A DNA stretch of 32,008 nucleotides from Microdochium bolleyi (lineage: Eukaryota; Ascomycota; Sordariomycetes; Xylariales; Microdochiaceae), in assembly GCA_001566295.1 (NCBI GenBank), contig KQ964303.1, forward strand, positions 1-32,008, given 5' to 3'. The notes beneath the pieces are model-generated. The model searched no databases, was not told where the DNA came from, and saw only the letters and a program-made list of their open reading frames with translations. The position numbers were made by a program, and so were the translations under genes. This document shows, piece by piece, positions 20,032 through 30,871 of the stretch. How positions within the stretch are numbered: the stretch's first letter is position 1; every line of letters starts with the position of its first letter.

Positions 20032-21217
20032 ATGGCACCAACAGGAAGCAAGGCAGAGCAATCACCACAGACTTTTGTTCTCGACAAATGAGGAGACCTG
20101 TGGATTCGTACCCAGCGCCATGGCGATTCCGACCCAGCCAACAACTTCCTCGTGGATTCCAAGACCCTTGCTCGTCACTCCGAGGTCTTCGACCGCATGC
20201 TTTACGGAAATTTTGCCGATGCCAAGCAGGATTCCGACTCCGAGCCCTCGTGGAGCGTGGAACTACCGGAAGACCTGTCCACTCCCATGAGGTGGCTGTT
20301 CCAGGTCATGCACGGCGATTTTCGCTCGACGGAAATCAGCATGTTCACCCCAGGTGCTGCGCAGAGCATCTTCCAGCTTGCCGTCGCGCCAGACAAGTAC
20401 GATTGCGTCGCATTGTTTCGTCCTTGGGTGGTTGCGTGGGACAGAATACTAGAGCCGTCAAAAACCACAATCTATGCAAGCCTGTGCGAGCTGGCCTGGA
20501 CAGCATACACCATAGGGAGCCGTCGAAACTATGAGGCTGCCATGACGAAACTCGTCATCGATTTTGCGGCGGATGAATCGAGCGACGATACGATGCTCGG
20601 CTCACTTCGAGACTTGACTTATGATCTCAGAGGTTAGCCAGGCACTGACTGGGGTCATATGTCCAAGGAGCTGACAACGAGTCGGTGATGGGGTGACCAG
20701 CATCTGTTTCTACTGCACGGGAAGCACTCTACAAGACCGTCCTTCAGAAGGTACAGCAGCCACTGTACAACCTGATCACAAAACCTACCGAGGCGCAGTA
20801 TTTTCGAGCCAGCAAGCCAAAAGCATCACCAAGGTACAAGATCCAGGACGGCGACAGCAAAGACTGCGAGGCCTGGCTTCTCGGTAGGCTCATTCAAGAG
20901 CTTGCACGTGTCAGGTTCTGGCACTGCCCCTGGTCGAGATGATTGTCATCAGTCCAAACGAGCTGGGAGCGAAGTTGGATAGTCTTTTTGCTGCCGAGAC
21001 GGGTCAGGCCAAATCAACGCATTCCGACTGCGTCATCTTCCCAACACGTTCAAATGCCGACAGGAACGCAGCAAAGATCATATTCGGAGTTGGACGCCTT
21101 AATGTTCCGAGCTCAGTTGAATACGAATATGCTTGCACCACTGCAGAGCTGGAACGTCTCAGGAATCAAGCAGCCGCACAGGTGCACTTCTGTGGATGTG
21201 ACGACAGCCATTCATAA
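20032..21217 (+). pseudogene. BTB/POZ-domain protein gene with a TGA and a one-base frameshift
   Basis: From ATG 20032 the frame reads 19 codons ending Phe-Val-Leu-Asp-Lys, then TGA at 20089-20091, then Gly-Asp-Leu-Trp-Ile-Arg and the BTB fold (NNFLVDSKTLARHSEVFDRM), a pattern usual for fungal BTB proteins. An intron at 20633-20700 (GTTAGC, CAG) is in phase and leads to a second exon with an ITKPTEAQYFRASKPK segment and LARVRFWHCPW. There the frame breaks at about 20936: TGG-TCG-AGA-TGA ends translation, whereas loss of one base relative to TCG-GAG-ATG would continue into IVISPNELGAKLDSLF, open to 21217. BTB domains mediate protein pairing and often Cullin-3 recruitment; no second known domain is seen. 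CGA-to-TGA is a plausible origin of the stop. Confidence 0.7.
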
Positions 21218-21590
21218 GTCTGCCTTGCAAAGCAGTCCACTTCGAGCGTTAACGAATGGAGCTCGTGGCTGGTGAATAGATTAATCGAGTGGTCTTAAAT
21301 CAAAGTTGAAGCGCATACTGGGTAGTCGCAGCACGTGTTGTTGGCCTGACTTTTGAGAATTTTGTGCCTGTTTTCTTTTTGTGGCCAGCTGGGCATCATG
21401 CTGCTAGCCTCGTTCGGCATGCATAGTTTCCTCCTAAGACATCAATAAGTAATGAGTAGAGTTGAGGTGTGAAATCTCAAACACGTCTTGTCCATTGTCA
21501 ATCAATGTCACCATCAGGGTCACGGCTTCACGTTGCCTGATGCCACTTGGAAGAACAAAACGTGGTGATGAGTATGACGTAAAAGTAGTA
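21218..21590. other. Convergent spacer between the two BTB genes
   Basis: Nothing recognisable; 3' flanks of both genes. Confidence 0.35.
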
Positions 21591-22491
21591 TCAGCACTCC
21601 TCGTGGTCGGAAAGGTGCTCAACTTCAGCCAGGATTCGATTTAGTCTGGCCTGTTCACTCTTGAGCAACTTTCCACCGCGCTTTATCTTTTTCTGTTCCA
21701 ACGATTCCATCTCAGCATGCAACTCCTGCTCTGTTTCCCTTGCAGCTTCTCGCTCTTTCTGCTCCTCGATCAATCTTTCTAGCTCAGCCAAGACTTCTGC
21801 AAGCCTATCCGGTCCTTCTTGAGCAAATATCCCCCTCGGTTCGCCTTCTTCGCTTCAATTACTTCAATTTCAGCACGTAACTCCTGCTCGGTCGCCGGTG
21901 AAGTTTCTTTTACTTCTCTCGCAGCTTCTCGCTCTTTCTGTTTCTCGATCTGTCTCTCCATGATCGATGAAATGACGGTACGCAGCATCATTTCTGTGAT
22001 TGATATGGCGGATTCGGCGTGCTCGGCCGTCATAATGGCGGATGCTAGGAAGGCTTCGATATTAGTGTACGTGGCACTGAGCAGTGTCTTTGTGTGGTTA
22101 CGCAGCCACTCGTCCTTTGCGTCCGGCAGTGAACAGGCCTTTTTGATAGCAACCAGAGCCTTGGCCGGCTCAAGTTGATCAGTCCAGCTCTCTATGTATT
22201 CCTGTGCCAACGTTGCCAGGCTACCGATGTCGTACTTCTTCGCTGTGGCAAGAACATCGAAACTGCAGCGCAATGATTCGGCACCGCCGTCTTTCATGAG
22301 AAGCTCATCATTCCATAAGGTAGGGGCTTCGTAGGATCCCTTGTACAGGAAGTTGACGATTATCTGACCTGCTGCGCCGGAGACTCCTGACATCTTGATT
22401 CATTGCACGTTGTGACCAAAGAGTGAAGCTTTGGCACGCTCTCGAGCATGAACCTACGGACGTAGAGTACTCCATCCACACATTTGTCCGA
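21591..22491 (-). pseudogene. Second BTB/POZ gene, frameshifted, with duplicated coiled-coil tail
   Basis: Three frames are needed. The first part (22491 to about 22405) has a BTB-like start: Ser-Asp, then VDGVLY and RRFMLESVPKLHSLV. The second frame (22393-21779) continues with IIVNFLYKGSYE and the helical half of the domain (AKKYDIGSLATLAQEYIESW), then a charged coil with QKEREAARE and LRAEIE. The third (21791-21591) repeats that coil unit (QKEREAARE, LHAEMESLEQKK, RGGKLLK). The shift near 21790 looks like loss of one base: the repeats would then run on as one coiled coil. The ATG at 22393 is internal to the domain, so I do not take it as the start. No domain other than BTB plus coiled coil is visible. 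Confidence 0.65.
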
Positions 22492-22853
22492 GTAGTGTCT
22501 AGAGCAACTCTCAGTTCAAATATCCCCCCTTTGATGACACGTTTCACACCACACACGATACTTTGTTGAGAGAAGTTGCGCTCCGCGCAGGAGATGCAGC
22601 ATTAGATTCGGCACTAGATGTACCATTCATAACGACCTGAACATCAGCGAAGTTGTCCGCAGGTCTCTGCAGTTGTTGGAATGCATCGTGGAATTTCACG
22701 GATGGGATGATCAAATGATTGTCTTGGTGTTTGAAACAGATGATTTGGGACTTCATCAACTAGCCAACAGTTCTCAGGCATCATTTTCAGAAGAGAACTT
22801 CATTCTGAGATCTGCTCAGGAATGGGAAATTGCAAAAGATCTATTGCCTTGCA
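22492..22853. other. Intergenic, no gene recognised
   Basis: Open frames on both strands (22544-22759 minus, 22673-22993 plus) with no recognisable domain. May hold the lost N-terminus of the second BTB gene. Confidence 0.3.
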
Positions 22854-24315
22854 TTAGGCGAGATTCAAATACATATCGTCGTCGGAATAGCTTTGCTTCA
22901 GGTCCATCATGCCCTGAACGTAGCATTCTCCCCGCAAAAAAACCTTACCCGGGCCTCTTTGCACCAAGAATGGTGTTCTTAATCCGTGTATAAGCACCAC
23001 GGAAGCCAGAGGGGCAGCAGTGAGAGAGCCAAGACCCATGAAGCCACAACGAGTGACAAAAAACGTTCGGTTGCGACATATTTCTTCGGCCAGGTATGCA
23101 AAATGTGTTGCCTTATCTAACCCGTCGCTGCTAGACCTAGGAGTGTCTTGTCTGTGCAGCGACGAACCAAGATATCTTCCCGCCCATGCTTCGAAGTATT
23201 TTGCAATTTTGGCAGCAGGGATGCGGACCTGTGGGCGCTCAGTTGCCTGAACCAAGCCGCCCATTAAAAGAGTGAGGGCGAACATCCTGGGCATTTCCGG
23301 CGAAGCAACCAAATTTTGAGCTGTCTCGAACCAGTTGATGAAAATGTCGTTTGCACTACAGTCCAAGATTTGCAATGACCTGTCGCAGTTGGAAATGCCG
23401 CAAGCCATGATCACGGCTACTTCGTATGCTCGAACGTGCAATATGTGACTGGATGTGTCCAGGTGGTACTTTGACTTTGTCATGGTTGCTTGGAATGCTC
23501 GGGCAGGCTTGTCGCTTCTGTCTGTTGTACTTGCCAGCGACAATGGTTTTGTTCGTATGCGCCAATCCGGGACCCAAGATGGCAAATCGTCTGCAGGAGG
23601 CTTCAAGATAAGATGTGGCTCATCTCCCATCATTCTAACCTGGAAAGCGTCTCCATCTCCTGCACCTGCATAGTGAAGTATTTCCAATGACTGGTTGTTT
23701 TCCATATGTCGCTTCGCAAAATCCCGAAAAAGCTCAGGAGCGGAGACAGTATAGCGCGGCTCGAACCATGGGCAGGCTTTATCTTTGTACGAGATACCGA
23801 GTAAAGCATTCAGACGGTCTTGGTCCTTGCCGCATTTCCAATTACCGAGAACATGAGCGACTCCATGGAGTGATGGAGGATTCCGGGCGCGACAGGCGCA
23901 AACTTGTGGTCTGTTCCGATGGGCAGGGCACCCACTGACTTCGCGTTAGGCGCATAGAGCAGGATGTTTTTGGCGTAGAAACCAGCGCTTGAAATCGTGG
24001 ATCAGCGCAAGTCAATTAGGGAGAAGTGGCAGCTGCATACCGAATGACACTTGGGAAATAACCAGCCTGAGTAGAGGTGTCTCCTTTGGCCGATAGCATC
24101 GCAGTCTCGATCTCGATGAACTCGCGTAGTCTGAGCTGGCTTTTCGCATCGGCGTAGTCGCACCCAGCCGAGCTGAGCAGGCAGATGTTCACCACATCGG
24201 CGTGGCCTGCAGCGTTGGCGAGTTCAGGATAGATGTCCTTCCTGGCCTTGCCTGCAGGTGGTATGGCCAGATTTCTTTTGACATGGTCAAACCGGAAGGA
24301 TGGTACCACTTCGTT
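22854..24315 (-). pseudogene. HET-type (heterokaryon incompatibility family) gene remnant
   Basis: The long 3' frame (to 22854) carries hallmarks found after the HET domain in fungal HET proteins: DQDRLNALLGI, SLEILHYAG, LPSWVPDWR, and the C-terminal block RCGFMGLGSLTAAPL with GECYVQGMM. Just before DQDRLNALLGI, around 23825, the frame shifts by one base; the other frame holds FAPVAPGILHHSMESLMF. An intron at 23988-24040 (GTATGC, TTTCAAG) is in phase and joins to a 5' exon beginning at an acceptor at 24316-24318. A further GTGAGT donor at 24385 would put a preceding exon against the decarboxylase stop. I could not see the core HET motifs in the N-terminal part, so the gene is probably truncated at its 5' end. 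HET proteins trigger incompatibility cell death; this copy is broken. Confidence 0.55.
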
Positions 24316-24421
24316 CTGTCAACAATCCCCTGATTGCCCACAATATATAACGTTCACAGCGTTGTTAAGCCATTCGACTACTCACGTCTGGCCCAAGCCG
24401 AATTCTACTACCGAGGCGTAT

Positions 24422-26029
24422 CTACTTCTGCTCAGCCAGTACCTTCTCAGTCGCCGCAATCAAGATATCAAATGCCTTCTTGACATGCTCCTCCTCGATA
24501 GTCTGGCTGCTGCCCGTACACATGCGGATGCCATAGGTCCCATGCAACACCGTCGGCGTGAGGTAAATCACCCCTTCGCCGTTCACGCCCTCCAACACCG
24601 CCTCCGTCACCTTGTTGCTCTCCTCCCGGCTCGGCCCCTTACAGGCGAACACCACTAGCGCGAACCTCGGCCCCGTGATGATCTCGAAGAGGTCGTCTCT
24701 TGACCTGACCATGTCCGCGAACCTCTCCCCGAGGTCGATGCCACGTCGAAGGTGCGCCCGGATCCCGCTGGCGCCGTACGCGCGCAGGACGAACCAGAGC
24801 TTCAAGCTTCGGAAGCGCCTGCCGAGGGGAATCTGCCAGTCGCGGTAGTCGGTCACCAGGCCGGCCTCGGAGAACTCGTTGCGCAGATAGGCCGGCTTGA
24901 TGCTCAGCGACTCGACCAGCCAGGCGCGGTCGCGCACCCAGAGGGCCGAGCAGTCGAAGTTGGTGAGCATCCACTTATGCGGGTTGACGTTGAAGGAGTG
25001 GAAGGCGGCGAACGTGGCAGTGTGGTGCGCGTTCTCAGGCAGCATGAGCGCCGAACCGGCATATGCCGCGTCAACGTGGACCCAGATCCGGTCCCGCTCG
25101 TCGGGAGACAGCGCGTCGCGGATGCCCGGGAAGTCGTCGATGGCGCAGGTGTCGGTCGTCCCGAGGGTCGCGGTGAGATAGAAGGGCTCGAGCCCCTTGG
25201 CGCGGAGGGCGGCGACGACGGAGGCAAGAGCGGAGCCGGACATGGCGTAGCCCGCCTCGGCGGGGGCTGAGACGGTGGTGAAGCGGACGCCCAGGATCTG
25301 CGCGGCCTTCTTCGTGGACGAATGGGCGGCCTCGCTGCCGAGGGCGACGAGCTTGGAGCGCAGCCGCCAGGTCTCCTCCTCCCTCTCGTCCGAACCGACA
25401 GGGAGGTGGGCGGTGGCGTTGCGGAGGAACTTGTCGCGGGCGGCGACCATGACGGTGAGGATGGCTTCGGAAGCGGAGCCGTGGAGGACGCCGCCGCCGC
25501 GGGTCGGGGCGGTGGAGAGGTAGCACTCGGGCAGGGCAAGGAGGCGCGCGAGCCAGTCGAGGACGATGGTCTCGAGCTCTGTGACGGCCGGGGAGCAGAT
25601 CCAGTTGAAGTGGGCGCCATTGAAGGCGTTGGAGTAGAGCTCGGCGAGCATGGCCGGGTAGGAGGAGGAGCAGGGGAAGAAGGCATGGAAGGAGGGGGAC
25701 TGCCAGTGGGTGATGCCCGGGACGATGTGCGACTGTAGGTCGGCGTGGATGTCCTGCCAAGGCTCCGGGTCCTCCGGGGCCGAGGCCGGAAGGAGAGGGC
25801 GGAGGTAGCCCGGCGTCACGGAAGGTAGCACCTTGGGCTGGGAGGCGATGGTATCATAGTAATTGGTGACTGGAGGGACGGTGTTAGTCGAGATCGAAGT
25901 TCGTCATGATGATGATGATGATGATGATAATGGCTGTTATGACGAGAAGAGGGTGGGAGAGTGTGAGATGAGAGATTTACTGTCTTCAACGACCTCTCGG
26001 GCGGCAGTGCGAAATTCGGATGAGTCCAT
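24422..26029 (-). CDS. Aromatic L-amino-acid decarboxylase (PLP group II), two exons
   Basis: Cytosolic PLP enzyme converting aromatic amino acids (tryptophan, tyrosine or DOPA) to amines. Exon 1 (25981-26029) gives a 16-residue start, MDSSEFRTAAREVVED, and joins in phase across a 111 nt intron (25870-25980) to exon 2 (24422-25869); total 498 residues. N-terminal VLPSVTPGYLRPLLP is the family signature. PLP contacts: HVDAAYAG with Asp283, and the Schiff-base lysine Lys315 in NVNPHKW. In the GGG-x-x-Q-GSASEA motif the residue at 146 is His instead of Gln. LRNEFSEAGLVTDYRDWQIP and GRRFRSLKLWFVLR follow as expected. No break; very GC-rich with C/G-ended codons, unlike its decayed neighbours. No biosynthetic partners are adjacent, so the product amine's use is unknown. 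Confidence 0.93.
25906..25926. repeat. (ATG)7 microsatellite inside the decarboxylase intron
   Basis: Seven perfect ATG units (CAT on the coding strand) inside intron 1; followed by ATAATGG. It lengthens the intron to 111 nt without affecting splice sites. Confidence 0.9.
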
Positions 26030-26807
26030 CTCGTGTGTTCTTTTATGAGTCCCTTTCTCTACGGGTTGTGGGTTGGGAAAAGCAAGTATACCAAAAGACT
26101 CGTCGTGAGGTCCCAGACAGTAGTGAATTCGACCACGGATAATCCCGGCTCTCTTATACTATGCCGCCATATGCTTGCTGTGGGTCCAAATAAGTAGACA
26201 TGGAAGCAAGTTAATTGCGTGTGGGTACATCAAAAACAGCACCACCAATCAAGCGCCGACCTCACCCCCGCCGTGTTGAGTTTTCGGAGGGTGGTGGGTA
26301 GGCTCGGATGTAAGGTTTGTGTGTAAGTTAGCGGTGGTGAGCCGCACGAGGGAGGGGTCGAACTAAGTTGGCGGGGACCCTTCGGAATGGGACACGGGAC
26401 GAGTTCGGAACGGTTCCGGGCACACGGCCGCTAACAACCTTTTTACACGATGCGCGGCCGAACGGCGTAGAAAGCGACATGGCCTCCTGCCGGGTAGTCC
26501 CAGATCGCCATTTTTTTTGCATATTTTTAAAAGTCTTCGTCGCGGCGGCACCGATTCGCACGGGTAGGGATAGGGTGGTTAACACAAGGAGGGCTCGTCT
26601 GCCGAGTTGGATTTAAACTGAGTGTAGCGCTTCAATAAGATTTCTTTTCTACTTTTGAAGAACCACTCACGTAATCCACAACTCAGGCGCTCGTACGATG
26701 CAATATAAGTTAAATTAATTAACGTACTCCACAAGTGACCTGGCCACTTTTCCACCTCCGTACAACATCTATACTCTTTTCTACTTTACTCTACAGTACC
26801 TGTAACA
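26030..26807. other. Upstream region of the decarboxylase
   Basis: No gene recognised. Contains the decarboxylase core promoter and a GC-rich block (26330-26480) with several GGGAC/GGAAC words, bounded by AT-rich sequence with a T8 tract near 26511. Confidence 0.35.
26151..26158 (-). promoter_or_regulatory. TATA-like box of the decarboxylase gene
   Basis: TATAAGAG on the minus strand about 120 bases upstream of the ATG at 26029. Weak evidence. Confidence 0.3.
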
Positions 26808-26950
26808 ATGGGAGGACATTTAATTGAAAGCGACCTTGCCTCAGTATTGAATGCGCTACAATCAGACCCAGAATTATCAATAAGGAAGGCTACAAGGACG
26901 GAACGGCGTACAATGTAAATGCGATATTCGACCGCCCTGCCAGAAATTGA
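26808..26950 (+). pseudogene. Scrap of a pogo/Fot1-like transposase N-terminus
   Basis: ATG at 26808 opens a frame with LNALQSDPELSIRKA, the pattern of the Psq-type helix-turn-helix that starts pogo-family (DDE_1) transposases. A TAA at 26916-26918 ends this frame, and the adjacent frame from 26909 continues with YNVNAIFDRPA, which fits the next helix after a one-base shift. Nothing of the catalytic domain remains. Short and degenerate, so tentative. Confidence 0.4.
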
Positions 26951-27093
26951 CCTCGTTGTCACGATCCGGTCTCTAGGGTCAGCCAGAGCACCGGGCTTCG
27001 TTGGGTTGCTGTTCTGCCGGTAGGTAAAGCCAATGCAATATCACTTCCTTCGAATATCGTTCGTCTCTTGGGGTTGTCGTGTCTCTTGGAAGA

Positions 27094-27230
27094 GATACCA
27101 CTCTCGTCAATTGAGTGACTGGTTCAACTGATGGGTGAGAATGATACTTAGATTGATCGCTAAAGTACAAAGGTAAAGACTGTCTGTCTAGGGAATTCCC
27201 CATGCTATATACCCTCTGTCCTTCATCGTG
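27094..27230 (-). repeat. Left arm of a ~137 bp inverted repeat
   Basis: The reverse complement of this segment matches 31871-32008 almost base for base, including CTAGACAGACAGT, CGATCAATCTAAGTATCATT and a TATATAGCATGG word. I count roughly a dozen differences. Read outward, the TATA-like word followed by a conserved block resembles an LTR promoter region, so this may be an LTR fragment. The copy continues outward to lower coordinates but the partner is cut by the window end. Confidence 0.9.
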
Positions 27231-27240
27231 AGCTGTCCCT

Positions 27241-27715
27241 CCAGCTTGTCGTGCTGTCGGTTCCCTTGTTGCGCTGCACAGTTCCTTTGTCGTGCTGTGC
27301 AGTTCCAATACTCTTGGCAGCTCCATGGGTCCTGCTGACTCATCGAGGTGCCTTACATAATCGTGCGCCTCGCCCGGCCCTTTGTCTGCAGCCCAAGCAT
27401 CCTTCTGTTGGCTGGTCCGTCACACCAGCGTGCGGAATGCGGAGTACGTTCCCATTTGTGAGGGATGGGCGGGGGGCCCAAACGCTTCCAGCGGAATGCT
27501 CGGCTTCATTCCGACCCGACCTAAGACATTGCGAGCTGTAACGTGCGGGGCGATCCTGACAGAACCGTGCATACACAGTGCAAGCGACTGTACGTGGTGC
27601 ACGCGCCAGTCTCGGAATCCGTGATGCTTTATCCCGCGTTCCTTCCCATCCTGTCCGCCCCCAGCCATCGAGCCTCCTGCAAGGCGCCTGTCGCACAACC
27701 AGACACCACTTGCAC
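27241..27715. other. Upstream region of the large Zn2Cys6 gene
   Basis: No gene recognised; overlapping short frames on both strands. A run of GTGCTG/TGCGCTG words near 27245-27310 is mildly repetitive. Expected promoter region of the following gene. Confidence 0.35.
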
Positions 27716-30586
27716 ATGGCCGACCACAGTCTCTCGCCCTCCCGAGCCAGGGCGCTGCCTGCCGCATCAGCTCCGACACGTCTGGACACCGGGCCCACGT
27801 CCCGCACCAAACGGCGCAAGTACACGGCAGTTGCATGGTTCGTCTCCTGGCCGCGTCTCTGCTGTACCTAGTCCTGTCGGCTAATGTCCTCCTCCTTCAT
27901 CGCTCATTAGTGATGAGTGTCGCCGGCGCAAGCTCAAGTGCCTCCCAGGTGCGGTCGATGGACCATGCCAGCGATGTGCTGCCAGGGGAATTACGGATTG
28001 CAGCTATCTGGTGACGGTACCCTCTCTGCGGCGCAGCAATAACAAGGACGAGTAAGCTGTCCCATCCGCGGTGGCTACCAAGGCGACTGACCTGTCATCA
28101 AGAAGCCAAGGGGCGGTGTTGGCTCTGAGCAAGGATGTCCAGCTCCTTAAGGCAACTTTGAGCAGTTTCATGACTGTAGTTGGCAGCGGCGGCGCAGCCG
28201 AGGAGCCGAACCAGCCGCGCCTCGAATCGGCCCTTTCGCTCCAAAAGCAGCGCAACCAGCAAGAAGGAAGACCAATCCAACAGCAACGGGCGGTCCTGCA
28301 AGAGAAGCAACCAGGTCAAGAACGACGATCCCCAACTGCTGGAGCGCAGGAACGAAGGCGGTCCCATGGACCACAACAAGAGATAGAGCAGCGACAACAT
28401 CAGCTTCAAAACCGGACTCCGGAACCTGCAGCCACAGTATGGATTTCTTTAATCGTGCATGAACTCGTGCAGTATGCTTACATGTGCCCCGTAGTCCCCA
28501 TTCCGCCCTCCCGACTTGCGTCCGAGCTACAGTGCGCCAGAGGAACCTCGATTCCTGGGGCCAACCCGACCAGCATACAGCCTACAGGTCGGAGAAAGGG
28601 CCTTGTCGCGCCTAGGGATCCCACTGTACGAAGTTCCACCAGCGAGTGGGCAGCAAACCCCTGCAAGATCCCCGACGCCTCAAGATGTTGACCAGGCCAA
28701 GCTGTTCTGGGAGCGTTGCGACTGTGCCGAATTCGCGCGGCTGATGAATGTCTTTCAAGAGGAGATTGAGTCGGTCTATCCCTGCATCGAGTCGAAGTAT
28801 CTGGTCGATAACGCCACTGAAATTATCGAACTAGCGCGGCTGCCTGACAACGAGATTCAGCACGCTGTGGAAGATTGTGACGGATGTGTCAGTGTGAAGG
28901 ACTTGCAACTCGCTCAGCTAACGATAGCGCTGGCCCTTATCCTTCAAGGCCACGGGACGACACCGACCAGTAGTAAGATGATTGCTAGCGTGGAGCGTTC
29001 TGTTCTCAATATCCTCGAGCCAAGCCGCGAGCTTAAGAGTTTGCAGCTGCTCAGTATCCTGGTAAGTCAGCTTCACTCGCTGCACACTTGCGCTTGTCCG
29101 TGTCGGCGTACACGCAAAGACATTGTCTAATACGTTATGTGGCAAAGAGCATCTACTATTTCCAAGCCGATCAGGACCTACTCGCATGGAGGACGATCGG
29201 CCTGGCTGCGCGCGAGGCACTAGTGATAGGCCTTCATCGCAAGGCTACGTTATTTGAGAGTTTTCGTAATCAGGATCAGCGGGACATGGCCGTGAAGATC
29301 TTTTGGACTATTTACGTCTTGGATCGTCGCTGGAGCTACGGTACGAGCTTATCTTTTGCTCTGGTCGATCGAGATATAGACCCGGAGCTCCCAGAACCAG
29401 TAAGCCCTGCCAATCTTTCTACTTGGAGAGACCTAGACCTGTGGGCTGATCGAGGTTACTCACATACTCATAGGGTGAGAAATGTCCGTACCTTCAGTGC
29501 ATGCTAGGTTATGGCAGACTCAGCACAGCGCTATGGGAGCTCTTGGCCTCGTCCAACTCGCACAGCAACACTTGGATTGAGATGACAACCTCTGATATGG
29601 ACATCAAGACGCAAGAGTGGCTCGACTCAATTCCGTCAGAGCTGAGACTACGACATCCACGGCTGAACCTGGCTGGCAGGCCTCAACCACCTGTCCTTCA
29701 GCGGCTGCGGGCGCTACTCTATTTGCGTGGCAACCACTTCCGCATTCTCATATATCGCCATTATCTCCTTGGGCCAAACCGCATCAAATCAGCGCCTGAT
29801 CATGCCTGGCTGGCTGTGGAGATCGCTCAGGATAGCATCCAGGTGCTCGTGCATCTCAATGACTCATCGGACATCTACCGCCGGCAGCAAGCTGCGTTCA
29901 ACTACTTTCTCGTCAGCGCACTTGCCGTGCTGTTCCTTGCTGTCTGCAACGATCCGGAGACCTTTGCTGCGCCGTGCAAGAAGTCTTTGCACTCCGCGAT
30001 CGAGCTCCTCCGTTATTTCTCTCGGCACAGCGGGGTGAGCCGCCGGCTGTGGACCACCGTTCGAAGGATAGTTCCTCGGTTGCGTGGGCTGGAGGTTCAA
30101 AGGGAGGAGGAACGGCTACGAAGAGCCAGCTTGGTGGTTGGCCAGACTCCGACAAATGTCCCTGGGGGAACAGAGGATCCTGCCTGCGTGCCAGGCCCCG
30201 TCACCTCGCCGCCCGGTTACACCATCCGAGCTGCTACAACGCCGTTGCACTCCATGGATAACAATACGGATGAGGGTAACCACGGCAATATTTTCAGCAC
30301 TACTGCCTCCATGGGTGTGCTGCAGCCTGTCTCCGCCACCGACTCCTGCTATGCTCAGACTGCTCAGAGCATGCCGACGCCTGACTTCAGCGATTTTGGG
30401 AGTCAGCTCCTCGGCCTGTACGAGATGTTCGAACAGGGCCAGGTGATCAGCACAACACAGCCGCAGCAAATGACCATGACGACGGAGGGCATGGACTGGT
30501 GGAGCGACGGCTTGGGAGGTGAGGCACCGAACTTTCTGTCGGCGGAACAGGGTGTCTTCACAATGAATTTCAACTGCCTCATATAG
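27716..30586 (+). CDS. Zn2Cys6 fungal-specific transcription factor, six exons
   Basis: Nuclear regulator of 842 residues. Exons: 27716-27837, 27911-28051, 28103-28436, 28495-29061, 29148-29399, 29474-30586 (2529 nt, no stop). All five introns (73, 51, 58, 86, 74 nt) are in phase, and most have good donors (GTAAGT or GTAAGC). The first intron splits the first cysteine codon. The zinc cluster is complete: Cys41, 44, 51, 60, 63, 71 (spacing 2-6-8-2-7), with CDECRRRKLKC. A Gln-rich linker (about residues 125-190) follows. The middle homology domain starts near residue 269 (LFWERCDCAEFARLMNVFQ), has the IDPELPEP and PYLQCMLGYGRL signatures across intron 5, and continues to about 600. The tail is Ser/Thr/Met-rich, typical of an activation region. 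The gene lies within the inverted repeats yet is fully intact. Targets unknown. Confidence 0.9.
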
Positions 30587-30871
30587 ACTTTCACTGGCGT
30601 AACGCTCCTGGACTCAAGTCAGTGTGTCATTCAGGGCTTGAGTGAAGAATTGAAAACATGGCCTTGCTGTAGTAGCATGCAGCTTTGTTCGTCTTTGCAG
30701 CGGTCAACAGTGTTACAAGAAGATGGATACTCGAGCATGGTTGCACTGGATCTAATGCGATGATGCGGGAGCTTCTTGTTGGTCTGTAGCCGGTTGGTGA
30801 GCGTGTTCCGCCTTTCTCTCAGTTCTTTCTGCTCACTTTCTGCGATTCACACATGGAGTATCCTGACCATC

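Noticed and set aside
21779..22393. Taking 22393 as the start of an intact BTB-related gene
   Set aside because: It begins in the middle of the BTB fold; the first half of the domain is readable in another frame just upstream.
24752..25760. Long open frames on both strands inside the decarboxylase
   Set aside because: Shadows of a GC-rich gene; their proteins are Arg/Pro/Ser- or Gly/Glu-biased with no domain.
25906..25926. ATG microsatellite as a coding Asp/Met repeat (ORF 25863-26048)
   Set aside because: It lies inside the well-supported decarboxylase intron.
30776..30871. N-terminal extension of the transposase frame
   Set aside because: No ATG start, hydrophobic sequence without transposase features; probably chance open frame.
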